A stretch of DNA of 64,000 nucleotides from Psococerastis gibbosa (taxonomy: Eukaryota > Arthropoda > Insecta > Psocodea > Psocidae): contig OZ020489.1 of assembly GCA_963971405.1 (NCBI GenBank), positions 34,815,047 to 34,879,046 of the forward strand. The letters run 5' to 3'. The stretch's first letter is position 1. Each line of letters opens with the position of its first letter. The notes beneath the pieces were generated by a model, which worked only from the letters and a program-made list of their open reading frames with translations, searched no databases and had not been told where the DNA came from. A program made the translations under genes and the position numbers. This document shows positions 23,842-36,400 of this stretch, in pieces.

Positions 23842-24718
23842 TTGAATGAGTACACACTGTTAGATAGACCTTTAGTGAGAAAGGAAGAGACAAAGGATCT
23901 GGGCGTTATCTTTGACTCTAAACTAACGTTCGAAAACCACGTAAGTAAAAAAGTTAATGAGGCCTATCGTGTGTTAGGATTCATCAAAAGATGCTCGGTT
24001 TATTTCCTGGAATGGAAAACGATTATGGAATTATTCAACTCATTTGTTCGAAGCAAGCTTGAATATGGTAGTGTGGTGTGGAATCCTTACCACCAAACCA
24101 AAATAAAACAAATTGAAAAAGTGCAAAAAAAATTCTTAAAATATTTGACGAGAAAGTTTGATAAAATTGATCCCACATATATACCATATACTACTCTGTT
24201 AGAAAAATATGAGGCTAAGAGTCTGTGCACACGACGTAAAATTGCTGATGCCATATATATCTATAAAGTATTAAATGGCCTAGAAGACAATCAAAATTTC
24301 TTGAGCAAACTAAATTTTATTGTACCCCAGTTTCCAACAAGAAATTTTAACTTATTTTACCAGCCGCAAAACAGGATTGACGTAGCCATAAATTCTCCAA
24401 TAAACAGGCTCACTCATTTACTAAATGATCATGACACCTTAGATCCATTTATGCAAAGCTTGGAATTATTCAGAGGAACTTGTAACCAAATTTTATTGTA
24501 AGAATGGTAGTTAGGATATATTTATATATTACGTTGTTCTTTGGTAGTTAGGTAGGTTTTTTTTTATAAATTTAAATTATTTAATAAGAAGTTACAATAG
24601 GCTATAAACAGTAGGAATTTTTGTTGTTGTTGTTTTTTCGCTTTACATTATGTAATATTTATACACATAAGGGCTACGGCTGTGTGATGTAATAAAAAAA
24701 TTTCTATTCTATTCTATA
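23842..24718 (+). mobile_element. LINE 3' fragment, CR1/Jockey-like reverse transcriptase C-terminus
   Basis: An intact 219-codon frame (23842-24501) covers the thumb and C-terminal part of a non-LTR reverse transcriptase: KDLGVIFDSKLTFENHVSKK, LGFIKRCS, FNSFVRSKLEYGSVVWNPYH, IEKVQKKFLKYL. It lacks the catalytic YxDD region, so it is 5'-truncated. The 3' UTR ends in a (TTCTA)n tail at about 24702-24717. The open frame suggests a recent insertion. No clear target duplication found. Confidence 0.88.
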
Positions 24719-25759
24719 CCCGTGTCGGATTAATCCCTGTGGACACAAGATATGTGGGGGCCGTTGGTGCAAACTCTTCCAATATTCAGATATCTACCAA
24801 CATTGCAAAAAATAATCATAATTTCCCGCCAATTTCGAAACTTCGTTTGGAAATTGTTTTCAACTTTTAATTTAATTTTTATTAAAAAAAAATCTCAGTT
24901 TGTGGCGGCCGGACTTTTAGGCATTTTTGTGGGGGGGGGGGGGGGCGTGGGCCTGTACCCCAAGTGCCCATGGGTTAATCCGGCACCGTAGGTACCTAAC
25001 CAACGTTAAACTGCACACGGGCCGATGCCTTGCGGTATGCCAATTAATTGTCATAAATTGTAATATGGGTGGTATTAACATAATTGAATAGTTGTTGTTC
25101 AGAAATTTAACATTGTACCAAACGTGTGGAGGGGAGTGGGGAGGGGGGGGGGGGGTCCGATTGTCCCTTAAATCTTATCTAATTCGATGAAACCCAAAAA
25201 TCATGCAAGTTCATTAAAACAGTCGGGCGGGAAATAGCCTAATGGAAATAATATGTAGCCTATAAGTAGCCTATAATATAATAGGGCTAATATTGGAGGG
25301 AAAGTTTGAATTTTAGATGTTAGATGCCTACTCGTGGTAATGATGCAATGTATCACGTGATGAAGGTCACAATCATCACACCGTCTCCGTCTCGTGCCTT
25401 ACTTCACACAAAGTAGGAATTGTATTCCAAACCGGATAGACACACTTGTCCGCTCACTCGGAAAATTGTCTGACCCTGCTCATCAACCAGGACAGACTTA
25501 ATAAACGCTCTGCGTCTCCCTAGCGCTATCTTGGCTTAGGCTATTCCACTTGTCAATTTTTCTTCAATTTTGATAATGTCACTGACGCAAATATCATTTT
25601 TATTTTTACACCTCCTTCCATTTGTCGTTAATAATAATTAACCATTTTTGTTTTCAATTTTTTTTTCTTTCAATTTTTGAAGTTTGCCCGCCGTCTTTCT
25701 TTTAATTTTATAATCTACAAGAAATTTAATTGCATATTGCATAGTAGTTTTTACATTTT

Positions 25760-25822
25760 TCCTCTCAAAATCCATGTCTAGGTGCAAGCCATTTCATTTC
25801 GGGGGGGGGGGGGCGTTCAAGG
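25760..25822. mobile_element. hAT-like MITE family A, fragment
   Basis: CCTCTCAAAATCC, GCAAGCCATTTCATTTC and a G run followed by GTTCAAGG match the family A core in inverted sense; both ends are missing. Confidence 0.65.
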
Positions 25823-26734
25823 GGCTTATATAGACTACTTAATATCAATAATTTTAACAAACCATTCTTTGACTGTACACATAACGCAGATATCGCGATA
25901 AATCATTACGAAGCGTGATAGTCAATTATATGAACCGCTAGTCGGCTCCCTGAAATAATGATCATTTTAAATTAAAAATTGTATGCGGATACCCAGATAG
26001 ACTGATTGTGGGAGTTGTGTCGCCAGGTTTAAAGGTCACATTCCTCGCATACCTACTGATGCAATGTCCCACCGCATACAGGCCGAGTGTTACTACTCTC
26101 ACAATTCTACAGTCAGTCGGGTTGAACTGTTAAAGTAAAATTAGGCCTGATTGATAATTTGAGGTACATGTTACATGAGGTGCAAAGTGTAATCAGTAGT
26201 AGAGAAAATAATTGAGACCTACCAGCTTACAATGTTTCGGCCTCGTCCAAGGAATGAAAGAAGAGATCACCCAGAAGCTGGCGGAGGGAACAGTTCTCGA
26301 AGAAAGGTCTAGATTTTCCCTATCCTAAAGCACTGTATCAATAGGACAACTGCATAGTATAGAATGGGCAGGCCAATAATATAGTACAACAAAATACGAT
26401 AATGCAATGCAGTGTGATTGGGGTTTGTATTATTAATGTCCAAACCAATCAACCTGTTCACTTTTGTTACCTACTCTAACTAGCACCTAAAAGGCTGAAA
26501 TATGCATGAAGTTGGCATGTAACGATAAAAAATTTCTTAAGAAAAAAAATTACCTAGTTACCTTTGTAATTTTTCATGATAACCCCTAATTGAGCATTTA
26601 TATTTTTTTACACCCCTCAACCAATCTATCAAAGGAAATGCGACCTAGTGGAGTTTGTACCACTGTAAGTATTGTATAATATCTGTGAATTTCAAAGATA
26701 TCATTGGATCCATTTTTGAGGAATCATTTTTTTG

Positions 26735-27150
26735 TCTTTTTGGGGTATTAAACCCCCAAAATGAAAGAAAGAACAAACCCCTGGACAATATTTTTGTGAG
26801 CCTACGTGCCGCATTTAATCAAATTGTTGCAAATAGTTTGGCACCAAATCGAGTCACAGATAGACTGACAGACAGATAGAACGACATTTCGTAATAGAGA
26901 TTATTGGGGGCTCATGGGGCCTCATAACGTGTTAATCCTCGAATATCGAAATTCGATAATTAATTTCGACCATCGCAAAGCTTTCCTTAGGCACCTATTC
27001 CACCAACGTCAATAGTGATAGTAAATGTAGTATTGACGTGGTAGCAGACATTAAAGACAGTCTAAAAATGTCATCTACCACGTCAATACTACATTTGCTA
27101 TCACTATTGACGATGGTGGAATAAACGCCTTATGCTAACGTATAAATAGG
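26735..27150 (-). repeat. Same repeat, inverted fragment carrying a nested MITE
   Basis: AGACTGACAGACAGA, CGACATTTCGTAAT, TTTCGACCATCGCAAAGCTT, TCCTTA then the MITE 26990-27129, then TTATGCTAACGTATAAATAG, matching the reverse complement of the 5' part at 4687-4830. Confidence 0.75.
26990..27129. mobile_element. Short Harbinger-like MITE with TTA duplication, nested in another repeat
   Basis: GGCACCTATTCCACCAACGT ... GATGGTGGAATAAACGCC with an almost fully palindromic interior (GTAGTATTGACGTGGTAGCA / CTACCACGTCAATACTAC). TTA at 26987-26989 and 27130-27132. It interrupts AAAGCTTTCCTTA|TACTACGT-type sequence, whose unsplit form is seen reversed at 4694 and 9098. Confidence 0.88.
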
Positions 27151-27338
27151 AGAGAAAAAAATAAATGTATATAAGTGCCTTCTGCTTACCATTAATTATA
27201 TTTCATCATTAGATATTGTAATCAATTGGAAGGCATTGATGTTAATAGACTCAATAAGAGATCTGTGCTGCTAGTGAATGTTTCGATCTTTGAAAATAAT
27301 ATTTAGATGTTAACTCAAGTGATTGCCAATTTGCTCGG

Positions 27339-27473
27339 TTAGTCCGTTGAAACGATGTCTCCTGAGGTATCACACCTGATAAAATCCATGCCTTGTTTTA
27401 TTTCTTCTTTCAGTTGTTTTTCTGCCTTATTAAGCAAACACTGCTCAAACTCGTTAATGGGTGGATACAGCAC
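27339..27473 (-). CDS. MDH-like exon 8 and stop
   Basis: Acceptor TATTTCGCAG. Encodes VLYPPINEFEQCLLNKAEKQ then LKEEIKQGMDFI, matching the last helix of MDH (xxFEExxLxExxPELKxSIxKGxxFV). The stop TAA is complementary to 27339-27341. Confidence 0.88.
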   Translation of the reverse strand: MLYPPINEFEQCLLNKAEKQLKEEIKQGMDFIRCDTSGDIVSTD

Positions 27474-30400
27474 CTGCGAAATACCAAATTCAGTATGTAA
27501 GATGCAAACGAATTGGATGGAAAGCTCAGATGGTACTTTATGATTCTTGAGTCAGATCTGTCAGATCAAGGGCTCTTAAGTGCACTATTGGCTGACTAAA
27601 TTTTTGTAGGAGCGCATCTTTATTCTTGTAAATAACTAAATTATTATAGGCCTATATAGAGTGGCGGAGCGCGCATGTAATGCGAGCAATGCCGCATTAC
27701 ACTCAACAAATTCATAGAATGTATTAAGGGCAAACCGGAGTCGCCGATATTCCATTTCTGTGCAAATTTTAATTTCTCATGAAATATGGAACGCAGAACA
27801 ATGAAAAAATACTGAATGGAAAGAAGAATTTTTTCTCCTAATTTTGATACATAGTATATTGCAATCATCAATACCGATCGGCTCTAGTTAGTGAACTTGA
27901 TACGCGAAAAATAACGGTCACTCAGGAGTTCAAGCTGAAGGAGTTCAAGCTGAAGGAGTTCATCAACTGTGGCGAATTGGGGTTAGTTAAGGCCACATAC
28001 TATACATCAAAATTAGATGAAAAAATTCTTCTTGCCATTCAGCATTTTTTCATTGTTCCATATCTCATGAGAAATTGAAGTTTGAACAGAAAATGGAATA
28101 TCGGCTACTCCGGTTTGCCCTTAAGAGCTTCGTTGAAATCTAAAGGAAGCCGCGAGTAAATAAGATTTGTATGAGCATGTTGTTATCAACGCAGTCTAAT
28201 TAAATTAAGAATCTCGTCACGTTAGAATTCATATGTTTTCTTTCTGGTTTTAAAATTTTTACTTTTTAAGAAGATAGAACATGCTAATTGCTAGACTATA
28301 TAAAAATGTTGCGTGATTAATTTTTTATTTTTCATTACATTCAGTTTTCCCACGCTCCGCCACTGTATATACAGTATATAATTATATTATACCTTAATTT
28401 GAGCTATGAACAATTAGTGTTCTTACCTCCTCGATGCCGTCTCTGCAGAGGCGCACAGGACAAGCCAAGTAGCCCAAAGCTAGCCAATGGGGGGTAGCTA
28501 CGAACGCACACTGCTGCACTCCCTGCTCTCCTATAATATTCAGAGATAAACAATAATTGTTTGTTATAAGTATGATTTCTGTGAAAAAAGGAAGTTAGTT
28601 GCACTTACAGTAACATCAGAGTTCAATATGGGACACATGCTGGAGGGTTCGAGCCTACAGTGGCGGCGCCAGAAATTTTAAGGCGGGGGCCATGGGAGGG
28701 CATGACTACTATCTTGAGGGGGGGGGGAGGGAAACAAAATATTTATCGTTGGGAATAGGTATATTGAAAGTAGTAAGTAACTTGTAACCAGTTTTAATTC
28801 TGACGTTTTTGAATTACAAAAATTCTGCCATGTAACATGTAAAATATCTCAAAGTGGGGGGGGGGGGGCAGGGGGGCCCAGAGAAACTTTCGGGGGGCCA
28901 GGCCCTTCTGGACAGCCCCGTAGCGCCGCCACTGCGAGCTTGCCGATAATATTTTTTGAATCCTGGGGCCACCTACAATGGCCATTAGTATTACCTTATT
29001 CTCGGGGTTATAAATATAAACAGAGCAATTTTGAATAGCATTTTCCATTTTAAAATTATATTGTTTACATTTTTAATCCTAAGTCAATATTAAAAATAAT
29101 CGCCATATTAGGCCCGCTGCTATACATACAGTATTTTCAATGGCTTGTTATATAGGCGGGTATTCCACATTCGTACATCGTCAATGAAAATTATGAAATT
29201 GAAGGACATTTCAATTTTACTCTATGCCATTGTTAAAATTGATCAATGATCAATTGATCATAGAGTAAAATCACAAACAATGAAACAAACAATCTAAAAT
29301 TAAAAAATGGCGTCATGGGATATGACAAGTACAACTATTTCAATTGATTTCTCTACAAAGAAAGTATTTCTGTATAAAAATTATAATAAGGTTTAAATAA
29401 TAAGGCGACGAAGAAAACAAATACAATTTCAAGAAACAAATGCAAACAAATTTCAAAAATTTGGCGCATACGCTTCAATTGAAAATTGTCAATTTTTGAA
29501 AAAACATATGGAATGGCCCCCATCAATGAGAAATTGAAATGTCCTTCAATTTCATAATTTTCATTGGCGTTGTACGCATGTGGAATGGGCGCCATAGGAG
29601 ACGTGGCGTGTTGCTCCAGAAATTGAAAAAAAATGTTTTTGGAGGGAAGGCAATGGCCTATCTCTCCAATATGAAAGAAAGAAAGAAAGAAGGAAAATTG
29701 TCTTTATTTGCCATATGGGCCAATTGTGGGCCTATCGGCCCCCTCTTACAATTAACCCTTATGCACATACGTTGACGTGGTAGCAGACATTCAAGACTTA
29801 GGTTGCGTTTCCACCGATCTCGCATTGCAGAATGCAAATGACATTGACGGAAATTTGAATTTTTCTTTTTATAGAAATCTATTAAAATGTTTGTACTTAA
29901 CATATCCCATGACGCCATTTTTTTAATTATAGGCCTAGTTTGTTTGTTTGTGATTTTACTGTATGATCATTGATCGATTTTATCTATGGCATAGAGGAAA
30001 ATAAACATTTCCGTCAATTCTCCAATGCGAGGTCGGTGGAAACGCCACCTAAGTCTTGAATGTCTGCTACCACGTCACCGTTTTTGGAAATAGCCCTAGC
30101 CGGTCAATGGAATGGGCACCAAATTGTGAGGTGTAACAACTGGGCAATAATTGAAAGAGAAATATGTACTTTTCCTAAGTAATGGCCGATTTTAATAATT
30201 TATTCTTGCCAAGGTAATCGCTCAAAATACCCCGAGAAGATCTATTGGTCTGATTAGACATTGATGATTAGACGTTAGATATTGATGATTAGACTCTACC
30301 TGTATGGACATAACTCATTTAACCCCGCGCCCCTCCCCCTCCATATGTGCAAAAATATCAATAAATAATAATAATAAATAAGGACTTTTTTGTTCTATTA

Positions 30401-33400
30401 CTAAGCCAACCTAGCGGAGTTAGGGCTATAAAGCCCTCTCTTACACTCAACTAGGAAAGCCCGGGACCGCCAGCTTTACATGCCCTCCGAAGCATGGCCA
30501 GAAAATGTAGGAAGTGTAGGACTCGAACCAACAACCTTTCGGGTGAAAGTCAGAGTCCGTACCACTACTCTACATGTCCTGCCATGTGTCCGTCCATCAA
30601 TGTGTCTGTCTGAAAAATCTAAGCTTTACTCCTATCAAAAAGCGTATAAACCCACTATTTTTCGCTTATATTTTGAGACTACTGGGCCCCCTTGTATAAC
30701 ATATAGGTGGTAAAACTTAAACCCCCCTCCACCCCATGAAAAAAAAATCCGGCCTACGACCGTTTCATCAAGTAACTTATTGATATTCCGAGGCCTTGCT
30801 TCGTGACGTCTATTTGTATGTATATACATTGATTAACTAGATATATTGTAGTTTGTTAGTTATAAAGTGTGTGCATATCCTGGGTAAACATACAAGTATA
30901 GTAATGTTATAGACGTTATAGTGGTAAAAGTTCAACACGAACATATAGGCTCACCTCACCATAATGAAAAAACAAACTGCTCGCAATCCCTTTGGTCTCT
31001 TAACAGGCAAAAGAGTTATATATATATATATATTAGACAAATTTGAACAATTTAAAACCAAGTTTCTCCAGTGACTTCGTGGAAGTGATACAATATGACA
31101 AATAAGAATAAAATTATAAATACATTTGCACTTAATTAATTTTTAATTAAAAATTTTATTTTGTGGAATTAAGTGCAAAGTTATATAAGCAATTTGAACA
31201 CTAACAAATTAAAATTGGAAGCTTATCTACCTTTAATGACTTTGCATAGTGTTTCAATAAAATTTGCAGCGGCGTATGCAGTCGTTATAGTAGGAGTCCC
31301 ACCAGCTTTCTCCACTTCCGTCACAGCTGCTCTTAAACCCTCCGTCAGAGAAGCGAATTCATCCTAAAATGTTCAAAATACAATACAATACTGAAACATG
31401 AATTATTATTAATAAAATTAATAATATAAAATTTTATTAATTTATTATTTTAATTAATTATTGATTATTTCATAACATTACTTCGCGTTTTTAATACAAA
31501 TTCAAATTACCCAGGATACGGTCGTTGTTTTAGGGAGGTTCATCTACCTATTGAGATGGCGACCAATGTTCGACTTCAGGAAAATTTCTTCACAACCTTT
31601 CCCCTGAGCCTAAAACCACCTTCCGTTCAAAATGTTATATATTAGGTATATACAGTATATATATATATACAGTATGTATGTATATCAATTTTAGGAAACA
31701 CTCTAACTTCCGTAAATATTACTCGATTTTGATGAAACTTGACACAAAAATTGATCATACAAATGTCTTGATCGAGTTCGTTCACCAGCTAGATCCACTA
31801 TTTAGTTACAAGATGGCGGCCGATTGAAACCTTATATAATTGATATCTCAGTCAATATTGGTCGCAGAGGAAGGACAAAAAAATCTGACTGAAAGCCCGT
31901 ATTATTATCTACGATAATGGTGAGCAACACGTTTTACGACAAATCAACCAATTTAAGATGACGTCCAGTCAAAGTGAAAATAATTTTGATAAGAAAAAGT
32001 TCATTGTCGGTATTGTGGTTCTAAATTTGGAACAGAACATTGTGTTTTGCGTGTTGATGTTGTGGTCGGGAAAATAATGAAGTCAAATCAAATCAATTCA
32101 AAATTTATTATTAAATGAAACCACATTTACAATATTAAAAATGGAAGGGGGGCCAAAACGAAAAGTCCCGTGCTGGGCCCCCCTTTAAAAGTAAAAGTGA
32201 AAATTAGTACAAGCAATGCAATTCAAAAAATTTAAACGTTAATAGAGAATAATTGTGCAGGCAGATAACTGAACTAATGTATGTATGAAATGTATGTAAT
32301 GTAAAGCATTTTTTATTTTTTATTGCATGCATAGCGTAGCTACCTACGGAAAATCAGGATCTGCGGAATCTCATCCCTACACCTGATCAGCCAGAGCCGA
32401 AAGGGGTATTTTCCCGATATTATGAATCTACCTTGGTAAAAGCATGATGTGGCCTCATGTGCGACAACAGGGGCACCAAAGTGTCAGCTGTAGTTCCCCC
32501 AACGACAGGAACCTGCAATTCATCCATCGGAATATTCAGCATGCTTGAAACCATCGAATCGCAGCGAAGACAATCTGTGGACAGTAATTCAAGTCAGTTT
32601 CGTTATGAGCTGAATATAGAGATAGAAGGAAGGAACCAGATGGTGGGGGCAGATGCTGAAATAGGGGAAGAGAGTTGAAACTGGGGGAATTCTAAATGGA
32701 GACAAAATGACAAATGGTTTGAGTGTACCGGGTCCAAGAAATTTTTAATTTTTAAGTATATTTTTCGTTAGCATTAAATTGTTCAATGTATACTTAACAG
32801 TAATGTCAAGTGTGACGTTTCGGGAGTGAGTGCTACTACCATCATAGTCCTATGAAGGACTGATGGATAACCATTGTGCAACGGCTTAAGTTATATTGGA
32901 AACAGCAGTCATGTCACTCAAAATTTACCTATAAATTCCAATTGTGACATAGGGCTGTATAACGATAATTTTGAAATATAGGTTAGATTTAATTAGCCCT
33001 CTTCAAGTGAAAGTGTATTTTTTGTTTCCTTCAGTTACCGTACCGTTATAGTACTTCTAACTTACCTAATGCCGTAATACCCATAATTCTCTTGATATTA
33101 TCAAATTTGCCCTTCTTCTTCATAACTTCACATGCTAGCGGCACCATGGTACTAACAGGGTTTGAAATAATTGTTATTATAGCCTGAAACAAAAATCAAT
33201 ATTTCCTTTTCACGGTTGATAATTAAATGGAATCCGGGATGATGGGCCGTGGTCGAAATCGTTATCAGAGGTACCTCGTACCTCGGAGGCGAGACTTAGG
33301 GCGGTTACGATCATCCTTTGAAAAGTCCCCATAAGGAACACTGCACGGCACGACTATGCATTGGTGGATATATTGCCAGCGGTGCCGTCAAGGATTTCCT

Positions 33401-36400
33401 ATGGATAGAGCCTACTTTCCTAGCATTGGTGGGATTGGACCTTAATATAGCGGCACAATAGTTCGGATTCTACTGCTTCATCATTTTCATATTTTTTGAA
33501 GTGAATATTCTTTGGGCGCACCACATACAGATTTTAGCAGGGCAATGAGTTGGGCTGGCCCCTTTGCGGCGCGACACGCGGCAAAAAATATGTTGAGTTG
33601 TAGTCTGAAAGTACTATTGTATTGGTACTATTGAATTGGAAGGGTCGCCCTTCGAGCAGGTATGCCCCTTAAACACGAGTGGAACACAAAATTAGTAAAT
33701 TGTGACGCATTCCCAGCAATCCCAATTGAATTGCATCGGCGGGTTAACTTAACTACATAAACAATTATTTGTGTTATATTATGAGTCTAGTTTGTGAATT
33801 TAGCGGTTTAGTAATATTGAAAAATAATAGGCCTACATTTTGAAAAAATAATATACTTTAAAAAATAATATATATACTGGAAAAACCGCACGGCAGAAAT
33901 GAAAACTTCATTAGCATTCTAAATCAATTTAGTACAATTTTAGTACGTACAGTATATGTAGGCCTAGTAGATAATATTATGCATTATGTAGTATTATTAG
34001 GGATTGTGACTTGTGGTCGTAGATTGAATGAGAAACAAGTCAGAAATTAATACTATATAATACATAATCTTGTATTACTTACTATTTACATAAGTTATAA
34101 AATGATTGGGGTTGCCAATGAAGTTTCACTTCTGCCGTGCGGTCTTAAGCACACATTTTTTTTTTTGAACCAATCTAGGACTGCGTAGGCTTTAGCAGGT
34201 TCAAAAAAATGCTCACGGTTATGGTGCTATCTCTGCCTTAAACCTGGATAAATAAGTCCAATACAGTAGGTACGCTGCGTAAAATAAAAAAAAACGTTGT
34301 TGTTGTTTCCAACGCCTGCTTTCAGCATTTCTGCTTTAAGCAACCCTGTCAGCCTGGCGGGGGGAGTGAGTCTGTTTGTTAACTTGAGGCACCCTAAGGG
34401 CAGACTCTTTCACCTCGGGGAAGGGGGAGTTGACTAACAGGGTGGACCTCCTGATTATAGTGGATTCCGAACCACTTGGGGAACATGGCAGTCACACGAT
34501 TAAATCGGAGGTGACCAGGACTCGACTTATACTGCCTAAGCGAGTTATCATGTCCCACCAGGTTCCCCTGCCAACGCTGTGCACACTACCAAGTTGCCGC
34601 AGTTTGAAACATGCTCAGCTCTAATGGAATAAACATGGTAAGGCCGTTGGTGAATATATATATATATAAAAAAACGTGACAAAGTATTTGTATGCAAAAA
34701 GATATGTAGGTCGGGTACTGTATCCAAGGACGATTCGAACGTCAGTAATCTGCTGAGAAATTTGTCGTGGAATGAGCAAAGGGGTTGGCGCAAAACTTCA
34801 GTGTCTACTGCAACAAATTTTTGTCGCTGGCTTGTCGTAGGTACACGCGTTTCCCCTCAACACGTCAGTGACACACAAGTGACTTAAAAAGTACGTTCAG
34901 AAATCGACTTTTTCGCAACAACCAACCACCAGCCAATTTATTCATATTGCAAATTTCTGAGCGGAACACAGGCGTTCGAACGCCCTTGGACAACTAAATA
35001 ATAGAACAAAATTGAGAAACAGGCAAGTTTTTAAAACTACCGGTACTGCCAAAGATACCTGTTCCTCAATAAAGCTGAAATTTAGCTTCAGTTTAATTTA
35101 ATATAATTATATTTTAGTATAATACAATTTTAAGAACAACTGCTTGGGGAAGAGCTAAGTTTAGTTATGGGAAAAATAGAATTAACTTTCGTAAAATGTG
35201 TTATGGGCCTAGAGGTATAGATTATAGATTATTTATATATATTATATTATATTATATATTATATATATTATTTATAATAAATCTTATTGTTAGGATGCGG
35301 TCCGTTTGTAATTTAATTTAATTATTTAATTGCGTGCAAGGCCGTAGACAGGAGGGGGGGGGGGTTCAACCCCCCCCCCCTGCAATACACTGCTATGTAA
35401 TATCCAATGAAATTTCGGGAAACCCCCCCCCCCCCCCAATAAAAAATTCTGGCCAGAGATTGACATACTGACCCTTCTCGAACAGCTAGCCTGTAAAGGA
35501 TGGGAACACCAATTTATTTGGATTAAGGCACATGTCGGGATCGTAGGAAACGAGATGGCAGACGCTTTGGCCAAGGAAGCTACCCGTCATAGGTGCATTG
35601 ACATGCAGGACCCGGTATGTCCCCCGTCCGACTTGGGTTTTCACATAAGACAGTCACTGTTGGGCGAAGTGGCAGGGACTATTCTCCACTTACCCAGCTG
35701 GGGTTCAGTATAAGGAGATCTTCCCAAAAATATCATTTTCTCCGTGGTTTAAAGGTTACCAGTCACCACTCACAAAAAAATTTTATACGACCATTACAAG
35801 ACTGAGAAGTGGCCATGGGGTCACGAAGAGGTAGGGACCCCAGTGGCATGTGCGACACTTGTCCGGGGTCAACTGAAACCCTACAGCATATTATATATTA
35901 GAATGCCCATCACACTCAGCACAACGTACAGTCCTCCTTAATTGCCTCCCAAATTCCATAGTCAGACCTTTCAATCTACTTTCAATTTTAGAAACATCCA
36001 GCCCAACAATATATTTTGCTCTTCATAATTTTTTAAAAAACAGTAAAAAAGCTATTTAAGACTGCCGCACATTAGTGGCTGAATGGCTCCCCATCACCGA
36101 CGCCAAAAAAAAAGTATGTTGTATTGCGAATCGGATTTTGGGAGGAAAAATAAAAGCCACTATGTAATATCCCATGACATTTCTTAACCCCCCCCCCAAA
36201 AAAAAACCTGGCTACGGCCTTGTATAGCCTATATAATTATGTGGAAATTAAATTCTTATCTTGGGCCTAAAATTAATGCTTATGTGAAAGTAAAAAGGGT
36301 TATAAAACTAACTTACATTGGGGCAAGCTTCAAGGCATGATTCGCATATTTCTTTGACAATCTTGCCATTTTTTTTGAAATTCCCATCGCCCCCGCAAGG

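Noticed and set aside
29658-29918. ORFs MASWDMLSTNILIDFYKKKN and similar at 29658-29918 and 41893-42090
   Set aside because: The same peptide comes from the shared interior of the Harbinger-like MITE in several copies; it is a shadow frame with no transposase signature.
30955-30998. A 44-nt candidate exon (AG acceptor, GTGAG donor, phase-compatible) for the MDH-like gene
   Set aside because: The segment at 28427-28530 fits the same phases and aligns far better with the MDH family (KGxxGVxxCAFV ... DGIEE), so the short candidate is a chance match.
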